DNA of 64,000 bases from positions 186,001 through 250,000 of the forward strand of contig NZ_CP079869.1 in the NCBI RefSeq assembly GCF_025263265.1, in the 5' to 3' direction. Under the pieces are notes generated by a model. That model worked only from the letters and a program-made list of their open reading frames with translations, had not been told where the DNA came from and searched no databases. A program made the translations under genes and the position numbers. Position 1 is the stretch's first letter. Each line of letters starts with the position of its first letter. This document shows, in pieces, positions 25,817 through 34,633 of the stretch. The DNA comes from Mycobacterium sp. SMC-4 (GTDB taxonomy: Bacteria > Actinomycetota > Actinomycetes > Mycobacteriales > Mycobacteriaceae).

Positions 25817-26641
25817 CTAACCCAGTACGGGCAGTCGGCGCTCGCCGGCCAGGTCGTCGAGGGCACGCTGCATCACCCGCCGGACGTGGGCGTCGACCTC
25901 GTCGATGTCAGGGTTTTCACCGAACTCGGCGATGACGTCAATGGGTGGCAGGGCCTGCATGGTGATCTTGGTCGGCAGCGGCACGTTGACCGGCAGCACC
26001 ACCGACAACCCGAACGGGAAGCCGAAGGAGACGGGCAGGATCTTGGTGCGGAACATCCGCGCCACCGGGCCGAGTGCCTTGGCGATCCCGGTGCCCCGGC
26101 TCAGGAACAGCTGGCTTTCCTGTCCTCCGATGCCGACGGTCGGGACGATCGGCACACCGTTGTTGATCGCCGCGCGCACATATCCGGTGCGGCCGCCGAA
26201 GTCGATCTTGTTCGCGCTCAATGTCGGGCGATAGACGTCGTAGTCGCCACCGGGAAAGACCACGACCACCCCGCCGGAGCGCAGTGCCTCGTCGGCGTTC
26301 TCGTGGTTGGCCGGGATGAACCCGGTCTTCTTGAAGAACGTGCCGGTCGGACCCACCATCAGCATGTCGTGGCTGAGGGTGTAAACCGGCCGGTCGTAGC
26401 CGAACTTCTCGTAGAAGCCACTGGCGAACACCGGTACGTCCATCGCGAACAAGCCGCCGGAGTGGTTTGCCACCACCAGGGCGCCGCCGGCCGGGAAGTG
26501 TTCCAGGCCGCGCACCTCGGCACGGTGGTAGCCCTTGAGTAGCGGGCGCAACACTCCCATCACCCGTTCGGTGAGCTCGGGGTCCCACTTGGTGATCTCG
26601 GACGGCTCGATGTCGTCGGTCACGGCGACCCCCTCATCCAT
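25817..26641 (-). CDS. lysophospholipid-type acyltransferase (Rv1428c-like)
   Basis: 274 residues from ATG 26641. It belongs to the PlsC-related family: VVANHSGGLFAMDVPV gives the His/Asp active-site pair in the NHSGG form seen in this subgroup, followed by substrate blocks FFKKTGFIPANHENADEALR and VVVFPGGDYDVYRP. No signal peptide; weakly hydrophobic segments suggest membrane association. It transfers an acyl chain to a glycerolipid or other alcohol acceptor. First gene of an operon with fadD12-like and lipO-like genes, with a KstR-type operator 7 bp before its start. Confidence 0.87.
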   Translation of the reverse strand: MDEGVAVTDDIEPSEITKWDPELTERVMGVLRPLLKGYHRAEVRGLEHFPAGGALVVANHSGGLFAMDVPVFASGFYEKFGYDRPVYTLSHDMLMVGPTGTFFKKTGFIPANHENADEALRSGGVVVVFPGGDYDVYRPTLSANKIDFGGRTGYVRAAINNGVPIVPTVGIGGQESQLFLSRGTGIAKALGPVARMFRTKILPVSFGFPFGLSVVLPVNVPLPTKITMQALPPIDVIAEFGENPDIDEVDAHVRRVMQRALDDLAGERRLPVLG

Positions 26642-26647
26642 ACAAAG

Positions 26648-26661
26648 TGGAACGTGTTCTA
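26648..26661. promoter_or_regulatory. perfect KstR-type operator (TnnAACnnGTTnnA)
   Basis: TGGAACGTGTTCTA matches all eight fixed bases of the KstR consensus TnnAACnnGTTnnA. It lies 7 bp upstream of the Rv1428c-like ATG, so it covers the start region of a short-leader or leaderless transcript. KstR represses cholesterol and related lipid genes and is relieved by steroid CoA thioesters. Confidence 0.8.
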
Positions 26662-26879
26662 GTTTTCCAAACTTACCCGCTGCTCACGGGCAGCATGAAC
26701 CGCTGAGAGCAGCATCACGTGACCCGAAGAATCCAGCACCGGCGGGTCGGCGTCAAGTTCGGGCACCCGATCGCAACGTTGATCGTGATCAGCCGGGCCT
26801 GGCCGTCGGCTGTGCCGCGAGCGGGTTGCTTCGGCGAAACCGCCGCGCAGTGCCGCCGCGTCACCTAGGTTTTGGAATG

Positions 26880-26916
26880 GCTATGGCGGGACCCGGTCGG
26901 GGGATTCCGCCATAGC
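26880..26916. other. 10-bp perfect inverted repeat with 17-nt loop
   Basis: GCTATGGCGG (26880-26889) and CCGCCATAGC (26907-26916), 85-121 bp upstream of the AraC-DinB start. It could be an operator, or part of a 5' leader. No T-run follows. Confidence 0.45.
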
Positions 26917-27000
26917 TGCACGGGGCTTCGACAGCGACGGCAAGACGACAGCAAGAAAAGTCATGTCGTGCCCGGCGGTGCGCGACGATACTCAATTTCC

Positions 27001-27918
27001 GTGAGTGACCCGTCCCGCCGCGACCGGCTCCGCGAACTGCTCGACGCGGTCACCGATGCAGCCAACACCGACGTCGCTGAGATGGCGCGGAGCAGTTACG
27101 CATCGGAATTCCATTTCTCCCGCGAGGTCCGCAGACTGACCGGCGAGTCGCCGGCGGCGCTACGACGGCGCATCACACTCGAGCGTGCCGCGTGGCGGCT
27201 GCAGCGCGGTGAGGCGGTGTCCGCGGTCGCCGCCGATGAGGGCTGGTCCTCGGCCGAGGTGTTCTCCCGCGCGTTCCGCCGCACGTACGGATGTCCACCC
27301 TCGCAGGCCGGGCAGGTGCACTTTCGTCTGCCCGCGCCGAACGGTTTGCACTTTCATCCGCCGCAATCGCTCTGGCTTGACGATCAGCACAGGGTCCCGG
27401 TGCCCGACGTCACCGACCTGATGGTCGCCCACGACATCGACGACACCGCCTACCTCCTCGAGCGCGCCACGAGCCTGACGGCCCAGCAGTGGGTCGCCGA
27501 GGTCCGCCCCGGCCAGACGGTGCTCGACTGGGACGGTGCCGAACCGAGCGTCGGCGCGGTGCTGGGTGCGATCGTGTGGACGAAAGAGGTGTGGCTGGCA
27601 ACGATCGCCGGGCAGGACTTTCCGGCGCGCACCGCCACGCAGCCCGAGCTGGTCGCTGCCTCGGAACTGGCCGCCCATCACGACGAGATCGGGAAACGCT
27701 GGCGGACCGCGGTTTCCGATCACACCGCGGCCGGCCGGCTCGGCGACACCGTCATCGATGCGCTGTGTGACCCGCCGGAGTCCTTTCCGCTGTACGGCAT
27801 CGTCGCGCACGTGCTGACCTACTCCGCGCATCGGCGTGAGCTGGCCCGCGCGATGCTGGCCGGCCACGGTGTGGACACCCGCCGCGGCGACCCGTTGGAC
27901 TGGATGCGAAGGAGCTGA
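27001..27918 (+). CDS. AraC-type DNA-binding domain fused to DinB-like domain
   Basis: 305 residues from GTG 27001. The N-terminal 110 residues form an AraC helix-turn-helix pair (SSYASEFHFSREVRRLTGES; DEGWSSAEVFSRAFRRTYGC). The C-terminal part looks like a DinB/DfsB-type four-helix bundle (MVAHDIDDTAYLLERA, VAHVLTYSAHRRELARAMLA) with His residues that could bind metal. The usual AraC effector domain is missing. It is followed after 1 bp by a DHFR-like gene; this two-gene pairing recurs in actinobacteria. The role is unclear, possibly thiol- or stress-related. Confidence 0.82.
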   Translation: MSDPSRRDRLRELLDAVTDAANTDVAEMARSSYASEFHFSREVRRLTGESPAALRRRITLERAAWRLQRGEAVSAVAADEGWSSAEVFSRAFRRTYGCPPSQAGQVHFRLPAPNGLHFHPPQSLWLDDQHRVPVPDVTDLMVAHDIDDTAYLLERATSLTAQQWVAEVRPGQTVLDWDGAEPSVGAVLGAIVWTKEVWLATIAGQDFPARTATQPELVAASELAAHHDEIGKRWRTAVSDHTAAGRLGDTVIDALCDPPESFPLYGIVAHVLTYSAHRRELARAMLAGHGVDTRRGDPLDWMRRS

Positions 27919-27919
27919 C

Positions 27920-28450
27920 ATGGCCTGCGTGTACTACACCGCCTCGAGCTTGGATGGGTTCATCGTCGACAACGACGACAGCCTGGAGTGGCTGACGTCG
28001 CGCACCGTCGAATCCGACGGGCCGTTCGCGATCGAACCGTTCGTCGCCGCGGCGGGTGCGCTGGTGATGGGAGCGGCCACCTACGAGTGGATCGCCGCGA
28101 ACCATCCCGGTGAGTGGATGTACTGCCAGCCGTCCTGGGTGATGACGCACCGCAGCGACCTCGTGGTCGACGGACACCCGGTGCACACCTTCGCCGGCAG
28201 CGCCGAAGAGCTGTTCCCCCAACTTGTCGCTGCGGCCGGCGAGAAGAACGTGTGGGTGGTCGGCGGCGGCAACATCGCCGCCCAGTTCATCGCGGCCGGT
28301 CTGGTCGACGAGATGGTGGTCGCGTACGCGCCGTGCTCCCTGGGGGCGGGAGCGCGGCTCTTGCCGATGCGTTCGGAGTGGCGGCTGGCCGAATCGGCGG
28401 TCAACGGTGACTTCGTCATCGCCCGGTGGTGTCGCGCCATGCCGTCGTAA
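27920..28450 (+). CDS. dihydrofolate-reductase-like / RibD C-terminal domain protein
   Basis: 176 residues from ATG 27920, one base after the AraC-DinB stop and with GGAG in place. RibD_C/DHFR-like fold: N-terminal [31 protein letters not shown] (as in MGxxTYE), and [22 protein letters not shown], the NADPH-binding block. Too short for a bifunctional RibD and lacks the deaminase half. The family includes stand-alone reductases of unknown substrate; not the housekeeping FolA. Confidence 0.85.
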   Translation: MACVYYTASSLDGFIVDNDDSLEWLTSRTVESDGPFAIEPFVAAAGALVMGAATYEWIAANHPGEWMYCQPSWVMTHRSDLVVDGHPVHTFAGSAEELFPQLVAAAGEKNVWVVGGGNIAAQFIAAGLVDEMVVAYAPCSLGAGARLLPMRSEWRLAESAVNGDFVIARWCRAMPS

Positions 28451-28485
28451 CCTGGCAGCACGGTGACGATCGGAGGCACCCTGCC

Positions 28486-30321
28486 ATGGGCCACTACCAG
28501 AGCAACATCCGTGACCTCGAGTTCAACCTGTTCGAGACGCTGGCGCTGGAGAAGGTCCTGGCCACCGGCGAGTTCGGTGACCTCGACCCCGATGCGGTGC
28601 GCCAGATGCTCGACGAAGCCGCCAAGCTGGCCGAAGGGCCGGTGGCCGAGGCGTTCGCCGAGTCCGACCGGCACCCACCGACGTTCGACCCGGCCACCCA
28701 CACGGTGACCATCCCCGAACCGTTCAAGAAGTCCTACCGCGCCTGGTACCGCGGCGAGTGGTTTCGCGTCGGGATGGCCGAAGAGATCGGCGGCGTTGCT
28801 GCCCCGGCGGTGCTGGAGTGGGCGATCAACGAGTTCGTGCTCGGGGCGCAGCCTGCGGCGTTCATCTACGCGGCCGGACCGAAGATGGCCGACATCCTGT
28901 TCGGCATCGGCAACGAGCAGCAGCGGCACTGGGCCGCGTTGATGGTCGAGCGCAATTGGGGGGCCACCATGGTGCTCACCGAACCCGACGCCGGCTCTGA
29001 CGTCGGCGCGGGCCGCACCAAGGCCATCCCGCAGCCCGACGGCACCTGGCACCTCGACGGCGTCAAACGCTTCATCACCAACGGCGACGCCGATGACCTG
29101 TACGAGAACATCATGCACGTGGTGCTGGCCCGCCCGGAGGGCGCCGGCCCGGGCACCAAGGGCCTGAGCCTGTTCCTGGTCCCCAAGTTCCACTTCGACC
29201 CGCAGACCGGCGACCTGGGCGAGCGCAACGGCGTCTTCGTCACCGGACTGGAACACAAGATGGGACTGAAGGTCTCGTCAACCTGTGAGCTGACCTTCGG
29301 TCAGCACGGGGTGCCCGCGGTCGGCTGGCTGGTCAACGACACCCACGACGGCATCGCCCAGATGTTCCGGGTCATCGAATACGCACGGATGATGGTGGGC
29401 ACCAAAGCGATTGCGACGTTGTCCACCGGGTACCTGAACGCGCTGGAGTATGCCAAGACCCGGGTGCAGGGCGCGGACATGACACAGATGACCGACAAGA
29501 GCGCTCCGCGGGTGACGATCATCCACCATCCAGATGTGCGACGGGCACTGCTGACTCAGAAGGCCTACGCCGAAGGGCTGCGGGCGCTGTATCTCTACAC
29601 CGCGGCACACCAGGACGTGGAGGTGGCCGCGATCGTGTCCGGTGCCGACGCGTCGATGGCGGTGCGCGTCAACGACCTGCTGCTGCCGATCGTCAAGGGC
29701 GTGGGCTCCGAACGCGCCTACCAGTGCCTCACCGAGTCGCTGCAGACCTTCGGCGGTTCGGGCTTCCTGCAGGACTACCCGATCGAGCAGTACATCCGCG
29801 ATGCCAAGATCGACTCGCTCTACGAGGGCACCACCGCCATTCAGGCGCAGGACTTCTTCTTCCGCAAGATCGCGCGCGACCGCGGCGGAGCGCTGCTGCA
29901 CGTGGTCACCCAGATCATGACATTCCTCGACGACGCCTCGGCGCATCCGCAGCTGGCCGGTGAGCGCACACTGCTCGCGACCGCGGTCGACGATGTGCAG
30001 GCGATGGTCGCGACCATGACGTCGTTCCTGGTGGAGTCTCAGCAGAAACCGAGCGAGCTGTATCGGCTGGGACTGCAATCGGTGCCGCTGCTGCTGGCGG
30101 TGGGCGACGCGCTGTTGGGTTGGTTGCTGTTGCACCAGGCCGAGGTCGCGCTGACCGCGCTGGACAGCGAGGTCGGGGAGCGCGACCGGGCGTTCTACAC
30201 CGGCAAGGTGGCCACGGCGCGGTTCTTCGCCAAGAACATGCTGCCGATGCTCTCGGCGCAGCGGGCCATTCTCGAGGCGGTCGACCTGACCGCGATGGAA
30301 CTGTCCGAAGCGGGGTTCTGA
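28486..30321 (+). CDS. acyl-CoA dehydrogenase, FadE5-type paralogue
   Basis: 611 residues from ATG 28486, with CGGAGG 10 bp upstream. It is a close paralogue of the fadE5 gene at 51836-53677 over its whole length, including the distinctive N-terminus [16 protein letters not shown] and the C-terminal extra domain. Motifs: [32 protein letters not shown] and [20 protein letters not shown], which carries the catalytic Glu position of FadE5. It oxidises fatty acyl-CoAs; the chain-length preference is unknown. Stands alone after the DHFR-like gene, so its regulation differs from fadE5 (no TTAC-N6-GTAA operator seen here). Confidence 0.93.
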   Translation: MGHYQSNIRDLEFNLFETLALEKVLATGEFGDLDPDAVRQMLDEAAKLAEGPVAEAFAESDRHPPTFDPATHTVTIPEPFKKSYRAWYRGEWFRVGMAEEIGGVAAPAVLEWAINEFVLGAQPAAFIYAAGPKMADILFGIGNEQQRHWAALMVERNWGATMVLTEPDAGSDVGAGRTKAIPQPDGTWHLDGVKRFITNGDADDLYENIMHVVLARPEGAGPGTKGLSLFLVPKFHFDPQTGDLGERNGVFVTGLEHKMGLKVSSTCELTFGQHGVPAVGWLVNDTHDGIAQMFRVIEYARMMVGTKAIATLSTGYLNALEYAKTRVQGADMTQMTDKSAPRVTIIHHPDVRRALLTQKAYAEGLRALYLYTAAHQDVEVAAIVSGADASMAVRVNDLLLPIVKGVGSERAYQCLTESLQTFGGSGFLQDYPIEQYIRDAKIDSLYEGTTAIQAQDFFFRKIARDRGGALLHVVTQIMTFLDDASAHPQLAGERTLLATAVDDVQAMVATMTSFLVESQQKPSELYRLGLQSVPLLLAVGDALLGWLLLHQAEVALTALDSEVGERDRAFYTGKVATARFFAKNMLPMLSAQRAILEAVDLTAMELSEAGF

Positions 30322-30368
30322 TTGCGTTCGTGCGACGAGTTCTGGCCGCCGGGACAGTCTCTACCGCT

Positions 30369-30764
30369 ATGAACGACGAGAGTGAGATCCGGCAGACCAT
30401 CACGCGGTGGGTCGATGCGATCCGTGCCTGCGACCTCGACGGCGTGCTGGCCGCGCACACCGACGACATCGTGATGTTCGACGTGCCCCCGCCCTACGAC
30501 GGGATCCGCGGCCTGGCCGCCTACCGCGACAGCTGGCCGCCGTTCTTCGAGTTCATCTCCGCGGGGGCGACGTTCGAGGTGGTCGAGCTCGACGTGGTCG
30601 CGGGACAGTCAGCCGGGTACGCGCACGGGCTGCTGCGCTGCGGCCGGCCGGAGGATTTCGCGGCCAAACCCGGCGTGCGGCTGCGGATCACCCTGGGCCT
30701 GCGCAAGGTGGATGGGCGATGGCTGATCGCCCATGAGCACCATTCGTTCCCGACCCAAGCCTGA
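30369..30764 (+). CDS. SnoaL/NTF2-like (YybH-type) protein
   Basis: 131 residues from ATG 30369, a cone-shaped alpha+beta barrel of the NTF2-like superfamily: EIRQTITRWVDAIRACDLDGVLAAHTDDIVMFDV (given as EIRQTITRWVDAIRA and CDLDGVLAAHTDDIVMFDV), a central GATFEVVELDVV strand and the terminal GRWLIAHEHHSFP. Superfamily members are isomerases, hydrolases or ligand-binding proteins; no catalytic residue can be assigned. It follows the FadE5 paralogue by 47 bp and ends in a strong inverted repeat. Confidence 0.85.
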   Translation: MNDESEIRQTITRWVDAIRACDLDGVLAAHTDDIVMFDVPPPYDGIRGLAAYRDSWPPFFEFISAGATFEVVELDVVAGQSAGYAHGLLRCGRPEDFAAKPGVRLRITLGLRKVDGRWLIAHEHHSFPTQA

Positions 30765-30773
30765 TACGCCGCC

Positions 30774-30828
30774 GAGTGCACGCTTTCTGACGGATCGAGG
30801 CGGATTTGTCGTCAGAAAGCGTGCACTC
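30774..30828. terminator. 18-bp perfect inverted repeat between convergent genes
   Basis: Arms GAGTGCACGCTTTCTGAC (30774-30791) and its complement (30811-30828), loop of 19 nt, with outer GCCG/CGGC pairing across a bulge. Lies between the SnoaL-like gene and the convergent aldehyde dehydrogenase gene. Bidirectional terminator; the unusually long perfect arms also suit a dispersed repeat element. Confidence 0.75.
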
Positions 30829-30844
30829 GCGGCGACAGGGGCGC

Positions 30845-32323
30845 CTAGCTCGCCGGCGGGGTGTAGCCGAACGGCAGCAGGATGCTCTTGGGCTCGCAGT
30901 AGGCCTCGATGCCCTCCCAGCCGTTCTCCCGGCCGATGCCGGAATTCTTGAAGCCGCCGAACGGCGCGCACGGGTCGAACGCGTACATGTTCACCGCGTA
31001 GGTCCCGGTGCGGATCCGCCGCGCGATCTTCAGCGCCCGGTCGTTGTCGGTGGTGTACACCGACCCGGCCAGGCCGTAGACCGAGTCGTTGGCGATGCGC
31101 ACGGCGTCGTCCTCGTCCTCGTAGGGAATCACCGCCAGCACCGGACCGAAGATCTCCTCCTGGGCGATGGTCATCGAGTTGTTCACATCGGCGAACACCG
31201 TGGGCTGCACGTACCAGCCGTTGTCCAGGCCCTCCGGACGGCCACCGCCGGTGACCACGCGCGCACCTTCGTCGATGCCCTTCTTGATGTAGCCCTCGAC
31301 CCGGTCGCGCTGCTTCTCGCTGATCAGCGGCCCGATCATGGCGCCCGGATCGTCCGGCAGCCCGGGCAGCATGCCTGCCACAGCCGCCGACAATTTCTCG
31401 ACGACCTCGTCGTAGCGCGAGCGCGGCGCCAGGATCCGGGTCTGGCCTACACACGCCTGACCGGAGTTCATCAAGCCGGAGAACACCAGCATCGGCAGGG
31501 TGGAATCCAGGTCGGCGTCCTCCAGGATGATCGCCGCGGATTTGCCGCCGAGCTCCAGGGTGCACGGTTTGAGGTTGTCGGCGGCGATCTTGGCGATCTC
31601 GCGGCCCACACCGGAGGAGCCGGTGAAGGTGTACTTGTCCAGGTTGGGGTTCGCGGTCAGCGCCTGACCGGTCTCCGGACCGCCCGGCACGATCGACAGC
31701 ACCCCTTCGGGCAGGCCGGCTTCGACGAACGTCTCGGCCATGGCGAACACCGACAACGGCGTCTCCGAGGCGGGCTTGAGCACCACCGTGCAACCGGCCA
31801 GCAGCGCCGGACCGAGCTTGTTGGCCGCCAGGAAGAACGGCACGTTCCACGCGGTCACCGCGCCGACGACGCCGACCGGCTCGCGCACCACCAGCGTCTG
31901 CCCGTACACCCCGTCACGGATGTCCTGCCAGGTGAACTTGTCGGCAGCGCCGGCGTAGTACTGGAAGGACGACATCGCGGCGCCGTACTGCATCATGTCG
32001 ACGATGGTCGGCGGCTGGCCGGTCTCGGCGGCCAGCAGGAACTTCAGCTCGTCGGCGCGCTCCTCCATCAGCTTCACCGCGCGCTGCAGCACCTCGCCGC
32101 GCTGCTGTGGTGTCATCTGCGGCCACGGGCCGTTGTCGAAGGCCTCGCGGGCCGCCGCGCACGCGGCGTCGACGTCGGCGACAGACGCCAGCGGCACCTT
32201 GCCGACCAGTTCGCCGGTGGCGGGGGAGTGCACCTCGATCACGTCGGAGGTGGCCGGCTCGACCCACTTGCCGCCGATGAACAGCTTGTCCCATTCGGTC
32301 TTGAACGCGGTGGTCTGTGTCAT
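30845..32323 (-). CDS. NAD(P)-dependent aldehyde dehydrogenase (Rv0223c-like)
   Basis: 492 residues from ATG 32323 (GTG 32332 is an alternative). ALDH superfamily: nucleotide-binding FTGSSGVG, general base in TLELGGKSAAI, catalytic Cys in NSGQACVGQTR, and NDSVYGLAGSVYTTD near the C-terminus, at the standard family length. It oxidises an aldehyde to the acid. Orthology to Rv0223c is supported by the following Rv0224c- and Rv0225-like genes. A near-perfect KstR-type site lies 32-45 bp upstream of the start, so steroid- or lipid-responsive expression is likely. Confidence 0.92.
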   Translation of the reverse strand: MTQTTAFKTEWDKLFIGGKWVEPATSDVIEVHSPATGELVGKVPLASVADVDAACAAAREAFDNGPWPQMTPQQRGEVLQRAVKLMEERADELKFLLAAETGQPPTIVDMMQYGAAMSSFQYYAGAADKFTWQDIRDGVYGQTLVVREPVGVVGAVTAWNVPFFLAANKLGPALLAGCTVVLKPASETPLSVFAMAETFVEAGLPEGVLSIVPGGPETGQALTANPNLDKYTFTGSSGVGREIAKIAADNLKPCTLELGGKSAAIILEDADLDSTLPMLVFSGLMNSGQACVGQTRILAPRSRYDEVVEKLSAAVAGMLPGLPDDPGAMIGPLISEKQRDRVEGYIKKGIDEGARVVTGGGRPEGLDNGWYVQPTVFADVNNSMTIAQEEIFGPVLAVIPYEDEDDAVRIANDSVYGLAGSVYTTDNDRALKIARRIRTGTYAVNMYAFDPCAPFGGFKNSGIGRENGWEGIEAYCEPKSILLPFGYTPPAS

Positions 32324-32354
32324 GACCGTCACACTACCGAGCGATCGACGAAAC

Positions 32355-32368
32355 GAGAACCTGTTGCA
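32355..32368. promoter_or_regulatory. near-perfect KstR-type site (7 of 8 fixed bases)
   Basis: GAGAACCTGTTGCA matches TnnAACnnGTTnnA except for the first T. It sits between the methyltransferase stop and the aldehyde dehydrogenase start. I recall the Rv0223c orthologue as a KstR-regulon gene but cannot check this here. Confidence 0.55.
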
Positions 32369-32377
32369 AGACGACCG

Positions 32378-33145
32378 TCAAGACGGCCGTAACACCAGCA
32401 CCAGATTGCTCACCAGAAATTCCCGAAGGCCCGGCACACGGGTGAGGCCCCAGGCCCATCGCGGGTGGTAGCGGGGAAAAGCGGCGACCAGCGCGCCGGT
32501 CTCATGAGCCCAGCGCAACCCGTCGGCCGCCGACACCGCGAACAACGACGAACCGTAGTCGTTCTTCGGTCGACGGCCGTGTTTGCGGGCATAGCGGTCG
32601 GCCGCCCGCCGTCCGCCCAGGTAGTGCGTCAGCCCCATCTCGTGCCCGCCGAACGGTCCCAGCCACACGGTGTAGGACAACACCACCAGTCCGCCCGGCC
32701 GCGTCACGCGCAGCATCTCGTCGCCCAGGAGCCAGGGCTGCCGCACGTGCTCGGCGACGTTGGACGACAGGCAGATGTCGACGCTGGAATCGGCGAACGG
32801 TAACGCCATCCCGGAGGCCCGCACGAATGCCCCGCGGCGACCGGCCGGGGTGTGCGGCGCGGCGTGCATCTCCTCGGGGTCGGGCTCGACCCCGAGGTAG
32901 TGGACTCCGGCGTCGGCGAACGCCGTCGCAAAGTAGCCGGGCCCGCCGCCGACATCGAGCAGGGTCAGACCCGCGATCGGTCTCCCGGACACCGACCGCC
33001 ACAGATCCCCGACCAGCGCGACGGTGTCGGCGGCCAGCGCGCCGTAGAACCGGTCGGGCTCGCTGCGCTCGAACCGGAACGCCGCGAGCAGACGGACCGA
33101 GCGCGCGAACGTCGCCCGTCGCGCGAACAGAGCGGTAGCGACCAC
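32378..33145 (-). CDS. SAM-dependent methyltransferase (Rv0224c-like)
   Basis: 255 residues, class I Rossmann methyltransferase. Motif I is LLDVGGGPGYFATAFADAG, acidic end of beta2 is YLGVEPDPEEM, and motif IV region is DICLSSNVAEHV. Length agrees with Rv0224c (254), which screens have marked important for growth. GTG start 33145, divergent from the Rv0225-like gene (36 bp between starts), so they share a promoter region. Substrate unknown; the neighbours point to envelope glycan or lipid modification. Confidence 0.88.
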   Translation of the reverse strand: MVATALFARRATFARSVRLLAAFRFERSEPDRFYGALAADTVALVGDLWRSVSGRPIAGLTLLDVGGGPGYFATAFADAGVHYLGVEPDPEEMHAAPHTPAGRRGAFVRASGMALPFADSSVDICLSSNVAEHVRQPWLLGDEMLRVTRPGGLVVLSYTVWLGPFGGHEMGLTHYLGGRRAADRYARKHGRRPKNDYGSSLFAVSAADGLRWAHETGALVAAFPRYHPRWAWGLTRVPGLREFLVSNLVLVLRPS

Positions 33146-33181
33146 CCGGTCACCCTACGCACGCAGTTACGCTGAGTGGCG

Positions 33182-34357
33182 ATGTCTGACAGCCCCGGTG
33201 CGACCGCACACGTCTCCTCTGTGCTGCTGCTGTGCTGGCGGGACATCGGCCACCCCCAGGGCGGCGGTAGTGAGACATACCTGCAGCGCATCGGCGCGCA
33301 GCTTGCCGACGCCGGCGTCCGGGTGACGCTGCGCACCGCGCGCTACCGTGGCGCCCCCCGTCGCGAGGTGGTCGACGGGGTGCGGGTCCAGCGCGCCGGG
33401 GGCCGGTACTCGGTCTACGTGTGGGCACTGGTGGCGATGGCGTTGGCTCGCCTCCGTGTCGGACCGCTGCGACGCGTGCGCCCCGACGTCGTGATCGACA
33501 CCCAAAACGGGCTGCCGTTCCTGGCGCGGCTGATCTACCGGCGGCGGGTGGTCGTGCTGGTGCACCACTGCCACCGCGACCAATGGCCGGTCGCGGGTCC
33601 GGTCATGGGCCGGATCGGCTGGTTCGTCGAGTCGCGGGTGTCGCCGCGGGCACACCGCGGCAACCAGTACGTCACCGTGTCGCTGCCGTCGGCCCGCGAC
33701 CTGACCGCGCTCGGGGTCCACACCGGCCACATCGCGGTGGTGCGCAACGGCCTGGACGCCGCCCCGGCCGACACGCTGACCGCTCCGCGGTCGCCCACCC
33801 CGCGGGTGGTGGTGTTGTCGCGGCTGGTGCCGCATAAGCAGATCGAGGACGCGCTGGAGGCCGTCGCCCTGCTGCGCGACCGCATCCCGCAGCTGCACCT
33901 GGACGTGTTGGGCAGCGGCTGGTGGGCCGACCGGCTGGTCGACCACGCCTCCCGGTTGGGTATCCGCGATGCCGTGACCTTCCATGGCCACGTCGACGAC
34001 AACACCAAACACGCTGTGCTGCAACGCAGCTGGGTTCACGTACTGCCCTCTCGCAAAGAGGGTTGGGGTCTGGCGGTGGTGGAGGCCGCTCAGCACGCCG
34101 TGCCGACCGTCGGCTACCGCGCCTCCGGTGGGTTGACCGACTCGATCGTCGACGGTGTGACCGGGACCCTCGTCGACGATCTCGTTGGCCTGGTGGAGGG
34201 GCTGGACACGCTGCTGACCGACCGGGTGTTGCGCGAACAGCTCGGCATGAAGGCCCAGTTGCGCAGCGACGAGTTCTCCTGGGCGCAGAGCGCCGAGGCC
34301 ATGCACGCGGTACTGGAGTCGGTGCGCCGCGGAGAACGAGTCAGCGGCATCATCTGA
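33182..34357 (+). CDS. GT4-type glycosyltransferase (Rv0225-like)
   Basis: 391 residues from ATG 33182. GT-B fold with N-terminal glycine-rich start (HPQGGGSETYLQRIG) and C-terminal nucleotide-sugar site containing SRKEGWGLAVVEAAQHAVP, the EX7E motif of retaining GT4 enzymes, plus RLVPHKQIEDALEA. No signal peptide; a cytosolic enzyme acting at the membrane. Paired with Rv0224c-like methyltransferase gene. The donor sugar and acceptor are unknown; a role in envelope glycoconjugate assembly is inferred from context. Confidence 0.9.
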   Translation: MSDSPGATAHVSSVLLLCWRDIGHPQGGGSETYLQRIGAQLADAGVRVTLRTARYRGAPRREVVDGVRVQRAGGRYSVYVWALVAMALARLRVGPLRRVRPDVVIDTQNGLPFLARLIYRRRVVVLVHHCHRDQWPVAGPVMGRIGWFVESRVSPRAHRGNQYVTVSLPSARDLTALGVHTGHIAVVRNGLDAAPADTLTAPRSPTPRVVVLSRLVPHKQIEDALEAVALLRDRIPQLHLDVLGSGWWADRLVDHASRLGIRDAVTFHGHVDDNTKHAVLQRSWVHVLPSRKEGWGLAVVEAAQHAVPTVGYRASGGLTDSIVDGVTGTLVDDLVGLVEGLDTLLTDRVLREQLGMKAQLRSDEFSWAQSAEAMHAVLESVRRGERVSGII

Positions 34358-34408
34358 GCGTCGGCGAATTCGCGTACATCCGCTCGAATGCTCATTAACA
34401 TAGCTGCC

Positions 34409-34633
34409 ATGCAGGACGTGCTGCGCCGGGTGCTCGACTACCGCATGACCGTCGCCGAATGGATTGGCGCAGCCGTACTGCTGGGCACGCCGTACCTGAT
34501 GCTCGGCGTCATATGGGCGGTCTCGCGATCCGAGACGTTCGCGCACGTCGAGGGACTGGACAAACCCGTCGCGATCGTCGGCTCGGTAGTGTTCTGGCCC
34601 GTGCTCATCGCCGCCCAGTTGTGCGCACTATGA
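34409..34633 (+). CDS. small two-helix membrane protein, first of a homologous pair
   Basis: 74 residues from ATG 34409 (an in-frame ATG at 34388 would add 7 residues). Two hydrophobic segments: IGAAVLLGTPYLMLGVIWAV and VAIVGSVVFWPVLIAAQLCA. Its stop overlaps the oxygenase start as ATGA. It is homologous to the third gene of the cassette: both have LRRVL-x3-R(M/L)(T/S)VA(E/D)-x-I, PYLM(L/V)G(V/L)xWA and a final FWPV/LWPV helix. Neither has a family name I recognise. They probably form a membrane anchor or partner for the oxygenase between them. Confidence 0.75.
   Translation: MQDVLRRVLDYRMTVAEWIGAAVLLGTPYLMLGVIWAVSRSETFAHVEGLDKPVAIVGSVVFWPVLIAAQLCAL

Larger units (their letters stand above)
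26642..27000. other. 359-bp divergent intergenic region
   Basis: It contains the KstR-type operator at its left end and a 10-bp perfect hairpin at 26880-26916. Short open frames across it lack Shine-Dalgarno sequences and mycobacterial codon bias. I see no RNA gene in it. The AraC-DinB gene starts at its right end with GTG 27001. Confidence 0.6.

Noticed and set aside
30774..30828. IS-element terminal repeats
   Set aside because: The arms enclose only 19 bp, with no transposase and no target duplication; a hairpin terminator fits better.
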